64,000 nucleotides of DNA from contig NZ_JADGEW010000016.1 of the NCBI RefSeq assembly GCF_016744155.1, forward strand, positions 1 to 64,000, read 5' to 3'. The notes under the pieces are model-generated. The model saw only the letters and a list, made by a program, of their open reading frames with translations. It had not been told where the DNA came from and made no database searches. The stretch comes from Amphritea sp. GTDB taxonomy: Bacteria > Pseudomonadota > Gammaproteobacteria > Pseudomonadales > Balneatricaceae. This document shows, in pieces, positions 52,247 to 60,647 of the stretch. The position numbers and the translations under genes were made by a program. Position 1 is the first letter of the stretch. Each line of letters opens with the position of its first letter.

Positions 52247-53389
52247 ATGAGAAAAAGAAAAATGCTTCCTCGCAGCATGACTGTGATGCTGACGACGCTG
52301 ACGTTAGGTTTAGCAACACTCACTACTGGTGTTGCTACTGCCGCAAAAGGGCCTGCGCTTAAGTCAGGCAACGAATACATGGTGGTGGCGAACTATCCAA
52401 ACCAGATGCATGTGTTGGATCTGGCGAGCGAGACTGTCTATAAAACCTGTGATATGCCGGGACGTTTTGGTCCCGGTGCACTACAGGTCGCTCCGGATAA
52501 AAAAACCGCTTATATCCTGAATAACGGTTATGAAGATATCTACGGTGTGGATATGGACACCTGCGATGTAACATTCCATGCAAAGATGGCGCAAAGCAAA
52601 AAAGAGCGGACCAAAACAATCTATGCCTTTGCGCTGAGTTATGACGGTAAAGAGCTGTACACGGTACAGAATCCGACACTAATGGAGCGCGACCACTATG
52701 TTGTGCAGCCGCCCCGTCTGGCGGTGTACAACACCGATGCAGGTTTAGATGCGAAACCTGCTCGTATGTTCCCTTCGCCGCGACTTGTGACGGCTATGCA
52801 GGTAGGTAAAGATGGCGGTTTGTATATGGCCGGTGCAGACATCTACAAAATGGATGTCAAAACTGGTAAATACGAGGTGGCCGTTCCAAGTCGTAACTGG
52901 CAGCGGGAGCGTTATGTCCAGCCAGATGTGCTTAACGTCTGGGCGGTGCAAACGCCAACTAAAGACTTCACCATCCTTTACACCACGGCACGCTTTCAGG
53001 AAGGCTCTGAAGACTTGAATACCGCTGACTGGCTCTATGGATACTTCAATATCAACCTGGAAACCGGCGAAACAGAAACCAAAGATTTCGGTCCGATCAC
53101 CGAGCTGTATTTCACCGGCACCCGTTCGCCTAAGGATTCCAATATTATGTATGGTGTCCTTAACCGGCTGGCCAAGTATGACATCGAAAAACAGACGTTG
53201 TTAAAAGCGGCGGAACTGGACCACTCCTACTATTGTGTCACCGTTAACCAGACCGGCAGTAAAGTCTATCTGGCGGGTACCCATAACCATGTTGCAGTAT
53301 TCGATGGAGATACTCTAGAACGTCTGAATACTATCGAGCTTCCCGGTGGTGATATGTCCACTACGACTGCCCAGGTATTTGTTCGCTAA
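52247..53389 (+). CDS. qhpB: QHNDH beta subunit (seven-bladed beta-propeller), system 2
   Basis: About 380 residues from the ATG at 52247, nine bases after AGGA; an ATG at 52238 is the alternative. The signal peptide ends near ATAA and, unlike system 1, has no lipobox cysteine. Propeller repeats include MHVLDLASETVYK, YILNNGYEDIYGVDM and LYTVQNPTLMERD. It should form the scaffold for the gamma subunit and the amine pocket. It is cotranscribed with qhpADC copy 2. No terminator is seen before porin2, but a branched inverted-repeat structure lies in the gap. Confidence 0.92.
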   Translation: MRKRKMLPRSMTVMLTTLTLGLATLTTGVATAAKGPALKSGNEYMVVANYPNQMHVLDLASETVYKTCDMPGRFGPGALQVAPDKKTAYILNNGYEDIYGVDMDTCDVTFHAKMAQSKKERTKTIYAFALSYDGKELYTVQNPTLMERDHYVVQPPRLAVYNTDAGLDAKPARMFPSPRLVTAMQVGKDGGLYMAGADIYKMDVKTGKYEVAVPSRNWQRERYVQPDVLNVWAVQTPTKDFTILYTTARFQEGSEDLNTADWLYGYFNINLETGETETKDFGPITELYFTGTRSPKDSNIMYGVLNRLAKYDIEKQTLLKAAELDHSYYCVTVNQTGSKVYLAGTHNHVAVFDGDTLERLNTIELPGGDMSTTTAQVFVR

Positions 53390-53416
53390 ACAACCCTCTC
53401 TAATTGGCACACTTTC

Positions 53417-53463
53417 CTTCAGGCAGCTTCAGATGAAGCTGTCCGGGGGACGTTTGCCTGAAG
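53417..53463 (+). other. Predicted branched RNA structure between qhpB2 and porin2
   Basis: Outer arms CTTCAGGCA (53417-53425) and TGCCTGAAG (53455-53463) are perfectly complementary. They enclose two smaller hairpins: GCTTC-AGAT-GAAGC preceded by its pairing base, and GTCC-GGG-GGAC. The result is a three-way junction shape without a T-run. A processing or regulatory element in the transcript is more likely than a terminator. Confidence 0.5.
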
Positions 53464-53519
53464 AACTACTTTATAAGGTTTTAACCCTATTTTTCTATCG
53501 AGTTTTATGGAGTTTGAGC

Positions 53520-54848
53520 ATGAAAAAAAATAACACGATGTTCTTTAAATTAACCGTACTGGCGAGTGCGCTTTTAACTGCTGCCGCCGTTCAGGCCGCA
53601 CCGGTCTATGATCAGGACGGAAAGTCCCTAGAGTTTAATGTTGAGGGTATGGCGGGAGTTTTCTCAACCGATGAAAACTATACCGGTATTGATGGCGGTA
53701 ATAATTGGCAGGAAGGCTATATCAAGGGTGACCTGGTTGGGCGAAATACAATCGCAAACGGTGCCGTTTACGGTGGCCTGGGAGTGATCGCTTTAGGGAC
53801 CGGTGGTGATGGCGATGCCGGTGGATATACCTCTGGTGATGAGAGCGAATTGAAGCTTGAGAACGCATTTGTCGGTTGGCAGAGTAGTAATGGCCTGTTT
53901 GATCTGTCGATCGGTCGTCAGCAGTTCACCTTAGGCGATGGTTTTATCATTGCTGGTGATGCGATAAGTTTGGGTGATATGGGAATTCCGGGTGTCGATG
54001 TCGACCGGGGTGGGGCGTACTACCTGGCAGGACAGAAAAGCTTCGATAAAACGGCTGTTCTTAAAGTAGACCCAGAGGGTGCTCTGCGGGGTGATCTGTT
54101 TTGGTTGCAGTCTGATAATCCATATCATCAGGATACAGAGATTGGCGGTGTTAACTTTGAGTTAGTAGATGATGCAAAAGGCACCCTGGGACTGAGCTAT
54201 ATGTCTGTGCTGGATGTGGATCAGGGCGCTGGCTTTGGTATCTGGGATCAGCGCAAGGGTATGGATATTGTTAGCCTGCGCGGCCAGGGCAGTATGGGTG
54301 TTGAAAACTTATTCCTGTCGTTTGAATACGTGAATGAAACTGGTGGCGATACTGCCGTCAAGAATGATGGCAATGCCTGGTATGCGGAAGCGGGCTGGAC
54401 TTTTACCGATCTGCCTTGGTCACCCACGGTTAACTACCGTCACGCGAAGTTCTCAGGAGATGACAGTTCAACCACCGACAACGAAGCCTTTGACCCTCTG
54501 TTTTTCGGTTTTACTCGGGGCTTTGGTACCTGGTTCCAGGGTGAAGTGGCGTCAAACTATGCTGGTCCTGCCAACAGCGGCAACACTGTTGATCGTTTAG
54601 AACTGATGGTGCAGCCCCGGGATGACTTGACCGTTGGTTTGCAATATTGGGATTTTGGAACGGAAGATGATGCTGCAGATCTAGCTGGAACTGAGGTAGA
54701 CCTGTACGCACTTTGGTCAATCAACGATAACTTCGTTTTCAGCCCGATGGTGGGTTATTACAAACCTGATGGTAACGATGTTGTTGCAAATCAGGGTAAT
54801 GATGATGCCAATTTATACTTGCAAGCCGTATTGATGTATTTCTACTAG
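53520..54848 (+). CDS. Outer-membrane porin, copy 2
   Basis: 442 residues from the ATG at 53520 behind GGAG; the longer open frame overlaps qhpB2 and is rejected. It has a signal peptide (about 1-28, ending AVQA) and a beta-barrel-like body ending in tyrosine. It is paralogous to the porin at 27815. Its place behind the QHNDH structural genes suggests that it admits the amine substrate through the outer membrane. The family resembles alginate-export or OprD-like barrels, but the substrate is not defined by sequence. Confidence 0.82.
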   Translation: MKKNNTMFFKLTVLASALLTAAAVQAAPVYDQDGKSLEFNVEGMAGVFSTDENYTGIDGGNNWQEGYIKGDLVGRNTIANGAVYGGLGVIALGTGGDGDAGGYTSGDESELKLENAFVGWQSSNGLFDLSIGRQQFTLGDGFIIAGDAISLGDMGIPGVDVDRGGAYYLAGQKSFDKTAVLKVDPEGALRGDLFWLQSDNPYHQDTEIGGVNFELVDDAKGTLGLSYMSVLDVDQGAGFGIWDQRKGMDIVSLRGQGSMGVENLFLSFEYVNETGGDTAVKNDGNAWYAEAGWTFTDLPWSPTVNYRHAKFSGDDSSTTDNEAFDPLFFGFTRGFGTWFQGEVASNYAGPANSGNTVDRLELMVQPRDDLTVGLQYWDFGTEDDAADLAGTEVDLYALWSINDNFVFSPMVGYYKPDGNDVVANQGNDDANLYLQAVLMYFY

Positions 54849-55291
54849 ATACTAATTGTTTAACCATTTTTGTAAGGAAGGCCCTGCTCCTTCAGCTGCG
54901 ATATAAGGTGGTTTTCACGGCCAACTTGGGAAGGATTGAATGAGTCCAATGTGTTCTAAAGGTAGCCTTTTGGGCGGGATTGAAGAAACGGAATCTCTGG
55001 ATTAATTATGGTCGACGTACAACCCGTATGTTTACCATTGTTACCTTGATCTCTAGTTTCTTTGACCCCCAAAATTCAGAGGGTCTATTGAGGCGCAAGG
55101 GCTTGTTCTTTCCTTCTTTTATATCGTTTTCCACGGCCTGGTTTCCGGTGCCGTGGCTTTTTTTTCTTAAATCAGCTTTCTTAAGTAAAAAGGGTGAAAT
55201 CTATTGGGTTGCTATAATCATACTGATACGGTAAAAAAATAGATTGCCTGTGTTTAAAGCATTCAGTTAAAAGTAGTGAGTGATCAGCATA
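54849..55291. other. Region between porin2 and the sigma-54 activator gene
   Basis: A 443-base stretch whose only clear feature is the terminator at 55131-55165. A short plus-strand frame (54980-55234) runs through that terminator and lacks a ribosome site. The promoter of the activator gene should lie after 55165, but no clear motif was found. Confidence 0.5.
55131..55165 (+). terminator. Terminator downstream of porin2
   Basis: CCACGGC pairs with GCCGTGG around a 12-base loop, followed by eight T. It is the probable end of the system 2 transcript. Confidence 0.85.
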
Positions 55292-57253
55292 ATGAAGAAG
55301 TCGACAGATTCTACTCACTTCGCTGACCCTATTAACTCGGTCAAGGATGCCCGTAATCGTCTTATTGAAGAAGGCGAGGTTCCTAGTGGTGTATTGCGTA
55401 GTGAAATCGAAGATTCCTGGTTGCGCAGTGTTAATGCCGGACTTAACTGCGAGTCTCCGTTGGATCTGGAAAATCTCTCCCGAGATAGTATTGATGACCT
55501 TAGGGACAAAAACCGGGGGCTGATCGAAGCCGCACATCCTGAAATTAAACAGCTTGTAGACTATTTCAGACCGGATGGTGGGTTGGTGCTGTTGACCGAT
55601 GAGTCAGCGACTATTCTTAAAATAAAGGGTGAGACTCAGAATCTGGATTCTGCTACCCGTTATTCTTTGGAACCGGGGGCAAACTGGGGTGAAGAGTTTC
55701 GCGGAACCAATGGCCCGGGCACAGCAGTCGTTAACTGTTCCCCTCAGATGATTCGTGGCAATGAACATTTTCTCGATTCCATTGGATATCTTTCTTGCTG
55801 TTCAGCACCCATCACCGATCCTAAAGGGGAGCTTCTAGGAGTTCTGGATCTAACTTCACCGACCGATAATCGCGATCTTCCGCCTAATCTCAGTCTGGTT
55901 CAACAGGCCGTTCGTTCGATAGAAAACCGGATGTTCAGTGGGCAGTTCCAGCAACACATTGTTCTCAGTGTGCACAGCCGGCCAGAATATCTTCGTTCTT
56001 CATGGCAAGGTTTACTGGCACTGGAATTGGATGGGCATATTCATGCGGCCAATGAGCAGATTTGCCAGCTACTTAACCGTAAGCGATCACAGTTGGTAGG
56101 ACGTAATCTCGAAGAGTTATTTGGCGTTCGTCCTGAAGCCTTGCTGACCGCTCTCCACCGTAAAGGTCGGGGAGAGCTACGTACCCGTGGTGGCGATTTC
56201 TACTGTGAATTACTGCACTTTCCGAATAGTTTTCCAACCTCTTATAAAGCTCCCGCTAAATCCAACCGTAGTAAGCCTGCGCCACCACCTCTGAATGCAC
56301 CGCCGTTGAGTGAACTTGCCGGGCAGGACCCGCGTCTGCAGAAAGGTGTGAGGATGGGGAGTCGCGCTCTTGCCCATGAATTGCCAGTATTGATTCAGGG
56401 GGAAACCGGTACGGGTAAAGAGGTCATGGCCAAATCACTTCATCTGGACAGCCGGCGAAGTAGTGGTCCCTTTATTGCTGTTAACTGTGCCTCGATACCT
56501 GAAGGCTTGATCGAGTCGGAATTGTTTGGTTATCGCGAAGGCGCCTTTACGGGCTCCCGTAAAGGCGGAATGATAGGGCGATTGGAGCAGGCTCAGAGTG
56601 GTACCCTTTTTCTGGATGAAATTGGTGATATGCCACAGGCGCTTCAAGCTCGACTACTACGTGTTCTACAGGAACGGATAATAGCCCCGCTGGGTGGTGG
56701 CGATGAGATTGCTCTGGATATTGCTGTTATCTGTGCCTCCCACCGGGATCTGAAGGCGTTAGTTGCTGAAGGCCTTTTTCGGGAAGATCTTTATTACCGG
56801 CTCAATGGTGTTTGTCTGCGAATTCCCTCATTTCGAGATCGTACCGACAAGAAAGACTTTATTCGTTACTTTCTTCATCAGTTGACACCGGATGGACGAC
56901 AGATCGATATTGCTCCCGATATGATGAAGCAACTACTTGCCTATAACTGGCCGGGTAATATTCGTCAGCTTGAGACTATATTAAGGGTGGCTATCGCCTT
57001 TATGGAACCCGATGAAGTGCAGATTGATAATTGTCATATCAGTGATGATTTTCTGGAAGAGCTCAACAGTAAGGGCCGAGCGGTTCAAGGAGGTATTCCT
57101 CCTAATCAGGCCTGTGGCACTTTGAAAACCAGTGAGCTGTTAACGATTCAACAGGTATTGGAAGAGAATGAGGGTAATATCTCAGCCACTGCAAACGAGT
57201 TAGGTATTAGTCGCGCAACGCTGTATCGAAAGCTAAAGCAGATTGAGGAGTGA
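55292..57253 (+). CDS. AcoR-type sigma-54-dependent activator (GAF-PAS-AAA-Fis)
   Basis: 653 residues from the ATG at 55292; a GTG at 55280 is possible. An N-terminal GAF sensing domain (about 80-215) carries the AcoR-like WGEEFRGTNGPGTA. A PAS-like segment (about 230-300) follows. The AAA+ domain (about 335-565) has Walker A GETGTGKE and Walker B LFLDEIGDM. The sigma-54 contact loop is GAFTGS, not GAFTGA. The C-terminal Fis helix-turn-helix contains NISATANELGISRATLYRKL. It probably activates the two sigma-54 promoters at qhpA2 and ALDH2. Known QHNDH clusters of Paracoccus use an AraC-type regulator, so this is a different wiring. Confidence 0.9.
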   Translation: MKKSTDSTHFADPINSVKDARNRLIEEGEVPSGVLRSEIEDSWLRSVNAGLNCESPLDLENLSRDSIDDLRDKNRGLIEAAHPEIKQLVDYFRPDGGLVLLTDESATILKIKGETQNLDSATRYSLEPGANWGEEFRGTNGPGTAVVNCSPQMIRGNEHFLDSIGYLSCCSAPITDPKGELLGVLDLTSPTDNRDLPPNLSLVQQAVRSIENRMFSGQFQQHIVLSVHSRPEYLRSSWQGLLALELDGHIHAANEQICQLLNRKRSQLVGRNLEELFGVRPEALLTALHRKGRGELRTRGGDFYCELLHFPNSFPTSYKAPAKSNRSKPAPPPLNAPPLSELAGQDPRLQKGVRMGSRALAHELPVLIQGETGTGKEVMAKSLHLDSRRSSGPFIAVNCASIPEGLIESELFGYREGAFTGSRKGGMIGRLEQAQSGTLFLDEIGDMPQALQARLLRVLQERIIAPLGGGDEIALDIAVICASHRDLKALVAEGLFREDLYYRLNGVCLRIPSFRDRTDKKDFIRYFLHQLTPDGRQIDIAPDMMKQLLAYNWPGNIRQLETILRVAIAFMEPDEVQIDNCHISDDFLEELNSKGRAVQGGIPPNQACGTLKTSELLTIQQVLEENEGNISATANELGISRATLYRKLKQIEE

Positions 57254-57279
57254 TCTGCTTCTATAAGCAGGAACACTGA

Positions 57280-57912
57280 CTATTCAAAACGCCATTCATC
57301 TGACAGCCCTGGGATTTTAGGTATAGGCTCTCTACTGGCTTTTCTTTCGAGTCGGTCCATAAAAATCTGCCATATCTGCGCAACCGAAACGCTGTTATCC
57401 AGCCGGTCTAAAAACTCTATCGAGTCACCCACTTTGAGCTGGCCGGTCTCCAATACCCGGTAATACCACCCGGAGATCGCTTCCGACATTATAAAGGGGG
57501 CTATGTGGGCGTTACCGTATTTCTGGTTGATTTTCCAACAGGGGCGGCGCGGTTGTGATACCTGCACTACGGCGCTTCCCAGGCGGAAGGTGTCGCCAAT
57601 ATGTACCTCGGTATCTAATAACCCATGGGTAGATATATTTTCACCGATTGATCCCGGCTCGAAGCTATCGCTTAGGTGGGGCAGGGCTTGTTTAAATACG
57701 GCGTAATGCTCGGCAGGATAATGATAGATCGCTTTTTCTGACCCCCCATGTACCCGTTTATCTACTTGTATATCACCGCTGAGTCCGATTTCTGTGACTT
57801 CATGGCGTTGCTGGGAGAGGGCTTTATAGATCCCTGTTGCGGTTTTATCAGGGCCGATGGTCGCTAACTGACCGATAAATAAGCCTTCAACCTGAGCGTT
57901 GTAAACGTCCAT
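57280..57912 (-). CDS. yiiM: MOSC-domain protein YiiM
   Basis: A 210-residue YiiM-like protein. The MOSC core includes DKRVHGGSEKAIYHYP (about residues 51-66), GENIS and the invariant cysteine in SQPRRPCWKI (about residue 124), where the molybdenum cofactor is bound. A C-terminal three-alpha extension starts near residue 165, as in YiiM. The E. coli protein reduces N-hydroxylated base analogues using electrons from CysJ or other reductases. It is convergent with the activator gene and stands alone. Confidence 0.88.
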   Translation of the reverse strand: MDVYNAQVEGLFIGQLATIGPDKTATGIYKALSQQRHEVTEIGLSGDIQVDKRVHGGSEKAIYHYPAEHYAVFKQALPHLSDSFEPGSIGENISTHGLLDTEVHIGDTFRLGSAVVQVSQPRRPCWKINQKYGNAHIAPFIMSEAISGWYYRVLETGQLKVGDSIEFLDRLDNSVSVAQIWQIFMDRLERKASREPIPKIPGLSDEWRFE

Positions 57913-58084
57913 CTTTTCATCTCACCTGTGCGAATGATTGCATCAGTTTAGGAACTAACTGTAAATATAACTATGCTTCCTTGGAAGTATTTAAAGTTGT
58001 CATTTCTCGATTGAATTAAGGTGCCATTTCTCAAAAATAGAGTAACCTTATGAAAGCGTTAATTATTTTTTATAGGGGTAGAGC

Positions 58085-58735
58085 ATGGATATGGATCTGA
58101 GTCTTTTACAAACACGTGTGATTGCTTGTCTTATAGAAAAAGAGGTCACAACCCCGGATCAATACCCGTTAACCCTTAACTCCCTGACAACAGCCTGCAA
58201 TCAGAAGAGTAACCGAGAGCCGGTCATGAGCCTGTCTGATACTGAGGTGCAGGAAGTTCTCGATGAACTGACTAAAAAGCATATGATTCGCCAAGAGGGT
58301 AGTTTTGGTAGCCGGGTACCAAAGTTTAAACATCGATTTTGTAATACCGAATTCTCCGAGCTGAAATTGAGCGAGCAGGAGTTAGCGATCGTGTGTACTC
58401 TGTTTCTGCGTGGCCCGCAGACCCCTGGAGAGTTGCGCAGCCGCACCAATCGTTTATGCAGTTTTAGCGATGTCCATGAGACGGAAGCGGTGCTACAGAA
58501 AATGAGTGAACGGGAAGAGTTTCCGCTGGTGGTGCGTATGCCCCGGGAGCCCGGTAAGCGGGAATCTCGTTATGCTCATCTCTTTAGCGGTGAAGTGGAA
58601 GCGGCTGATCCGTCTGAGTATAGCCCGCCTGTCGTGCGTGCCAGTGCCAGCAGTGATGCGATTGCAGCATTGGAGCACCGAGTCACTGAACTAGAAAAAA
58701 TCATAGCTGATTTACAGGAAAAACTGGGCGAATAA
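58085..58735 (+). CDS. yceH: YceH-like protein (DUF480)
   Basis: A 216-residue member of the UPF0502/YceH family. It is built from tandem winged-helix domains: the first (about residues 1-90) contains LEKEVTTPDQYPLTLN-like and NQKSNREPVM sequences, and the second contains RGPQTPGELRSRTNRLCSF. The C-terminus is a short coiled coil (about 190-214). The biochemical role of the family is not established. It lies between unrelated genes in a single-gene unit with a ribosome site GGGGTAGAG before the ATG. Confidence 0.85.
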   Translation: MDMDLSLLQTRVIACLIEKEVTTPDQYPLTLNSLTTACNQKSNREPVMSLSDTEVQEVLDELTKKHMIRQEGSFGSRVPKFKHRFCNTEFSELKLSEQELAIVCTLFLRGPQTPGELRSRTNRLCSFSDVHETEAVLQKMSEREEFPLVVRMPREPGKRESRYAHLFSGEVEAADPSEYSPPVVRASASSDAIAALEHRVTELEKIIADLQEKLGE

Positions 58736-58811
58736 AGGCCTTTTCATAATAGACAAGCAGATCACCTCAGTGTCAGACTGCGTTCAGCCTGTTTGATACT
58801 GAGGAATACAT

Positions 58812-59504
58812 ATGTCTGCTCGAAGTCTGGATTTCTACTTTGATTATATCTCGCCTTATGCCTATTTCAGCTGGCGTAAAATTCATGAGCTCTGCGGTCG
58901 CTATGATATTGTCCTGAATGCCCATCCAGTGGTGTTTGGTAAACTGTTAGATCACTGGGGGCAGCTGGGTCCGGCTGAAGTCCGGCCAAAGAAAGCTGCG
59001 CTATATAAATACTGTGATCGCTACGCCAAATTGCACGGTTTTGAATTTAATCCTCCGGCCTGTCATCCCTATAACCCCTTACCGGCTTTGCGTTTGTCAT
59101 TACCCGAGGTGAGCGGTACAGAACAGCACCGCGTTATCAGTGCAATTTTTGAAGCAGGCTGGTCGAAAGGGGCTGACCTGGCATGCCGGAATACACTGGT
59201 CGGTATTCTGGATAACCTGCAGTTAGATAGCGCAGCGCTGATGGCTTCTATCGAAGCACCAGAGACTAAAGCCAAGCTGCAACAGGAAACTGCAACGGCA
59301 ATCAGCCGTGATGTATTTGGTGTGCCGACATTTATCATTGATGATGAATTGTTCTGGGGTAATGATCAGCTGGAACATCTCGAACTCTTTCTGCAGGGTA
59401 ACGATCCACTCGATACGGAGCGAGTTGAAAAAATGCTTGCCCGGCACCGGGGCATAGATCGTAAATCCTTTGTACAACGTCAGGCTGAAGGGAATCAGAA
59501 ATAG
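58812..59504 (+). CDS. 2-hydroxychromene-2-carboxylate isomerase-like protein (DsbA/GST kappa fold)
   Basis: A 230-residue member of the NahD/GST-kappa group. The family start FYFDYISPYAYFSW (about residues 8-21) provides the active-site serine for glutathione use, and VFGVPTFIIDDELFWGNDQ (about residues 171-189) is the conserved C-terminal part. NahD isomerises hydroxychromene carboxylate in naphthalene breakdown. No other naphthalene genes are nearby, so the true substrate is open. It is convergent with the LysR gene. Confidence 0.85.
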   Translation: MSARSLDFYFDYISPYAYFSWRKIHELCGRYDIVLNAHPVVFGKLLDHWGQLGPAEVRPKKAALYKYCDRYAKLHGFEFNPPACHPYNPLPALRLSLPEVSGTEQHRVISAIFEAGWSKGADLACRNTLVGILDNLQLDSAALMASIEAPETKAKLQQETATAISRDVFGVPTFIIDDELFWGNDQLEHLELFLQGNDPLDTERVEKMLARHRGIDRKSFVQRQAEGNQK

Positions 59505-59537
59505 TTTGGCTGATGGGCTATACGCTCAGATGATAAT

Positions 59538-60482
59538 TTACAGTGAAACCTGTTTTTGACTTGATTGATTTCTGATAGGGCTGACAGACTTATCAGCTAT
59601 TTTTTGTTGGTTTGTAGATGCATGTCGAAAACATTCTGAAACCCTTTTCAGGATCGGCGCATCAATGCCAGGTGAGCTGATCATATTCATGCGCATGACC
59701 AGATTGCTGTGCAGTATATTGGCAGGTAACGTTCGTGTCTTATTACTGAGTAAGAGTGACTCTGGCAACAGGGATATGGCAAAGCCTTCTTCTACCGCGG
59801 TGGCGACATTGTCTAAGACCGGGCTACCAAACACTATCCGATAGGGTTGGCCTGATGTTTTTAGTTGTGCCAGACAAAGATCTCGCACAATGCAGTTATC
59901 TTCATACATAGCTATGGGCAGCGGTGATTGTTCTTCTAGCCTGGCACTGTTGGGTGCCACCCAGAATAACCTTTCGCTCCAGAGCAGAGTCTCATCAGAA
60001 GGTTCAGATTCTCCTGCAACAATGGCGATATCCAGTTCACCGGCAGAGATTAGCTTCCTGAGGTTGCGACTGCGATCACAGATAATACGGGCTTCGAGGT
60101 TAGGTAGTTCCGCAGCGAGTATTGGCATGAAAAAGCTCAGAAAATTCTGGGCATAATCGGTCGGAATTCCAAAGCTAAGCTTTCCTGCCAGGTCTGTATC
60201 ACTGAGTGCAGCCAGGGCTGCACTGCTGAGTTTTAGTAGCTGTTCACTGTAACTGAGCAGGGTCTGGCCCGCTTCAGTCAGACGGATGCCTCGATTGCTC
60301 CGCTCAAGTAGACAGTTACCGGTGAGTTCTTCCAGTCTTTTGATTTGCATACTGACCGCTCCCTGGGAGCGATATACTTTCAGTGCAGCTTTTTTTAGCT
60401 CTCCGGTACGGGCCACCATGACAAAGGTGCGTAGCAGTTCAAGGTCGAGTATCTGTTCCAAAACGGGCTCCGTAAATATCAT
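59538..60482 (-). CDS. LysR-family transcriptional regulator
   Basis: 314 residues from the ATG at 60482; a TTG at 60497 would add five. The helix-turn-helix lies at about residues 10-70, with LELLRTFVMVARTGELKKAA and the recognition helix SQGAVSMQIKRLEEL. A periplasmic-binding-like effector domain follows. It is divergent from the MDR dehydrogenase/enolase-superfamily pair and so is their likely regulator. An inverted repeat TTGCCTG (60527-60533) with CAGGCAA (60558-60564) in the shared gap may be part of its operator. Confidence 0.87.
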   Translation of the reverse strand: MIFTEPVLEQILDLELLRTFVMVARTGELKKAALKVYRSQGAVSMQIKRLEELTGNCLLERSNRGIRLTEAGQTLLSYSEQLLKLSSAALAALSDTDLAGKLSFGIPTDYAQNFLSFFMPILAAELPNLEARIICDRSRNLRKLISAGELDIAIVAGESEPSDETLLWSERLFWVAPNSARLEEQSPLPIAMYEDNCIVRDLCLAQLKTSGQPYRIVFGSPVLDNVATAVEEGFAISLLPESLLLSNKTRTLPANILHSNLVMRMNMISSPGIDAPILKRVSECFRHASTNQQKIADKSVSPIRNQSSQKQVSL

Positions 60483-60647
60483 GAACCGATTTAGCAAAAC
60501 TGAATCGATGGTTAATTAATATTCGTTTGCCTGAAGTATGCCTTTTTTTTAATCTAACAGGCAAGTACCCGGTTGCTGTCTTTAAACTACTATCAGATAA
60601 CCGGGATCAATTGTCGGGGAACTCCCTTCCAAGCTATGGAGCGTCGT

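Noticed and set aside
53405-53422. TGGCAC upstream of porin2 as a sigma-54 promoter
   Set aside because: The -12 GC is missing at the required ten-base spacing; the bases there are TT.
53346-53519. N-terminal extension of porin2 overlapping qhpB2
   Set aside because: The extension is not signal-peptide-like, while the ATG at 53520 has a GGAG site and begins a clear signal peptide.
54980-55234. Plus-strand 84-residue hydrophobic open frame after porin2
   Set aside because: It reads through a strong terminator hairpin and lacks a ribosome site.
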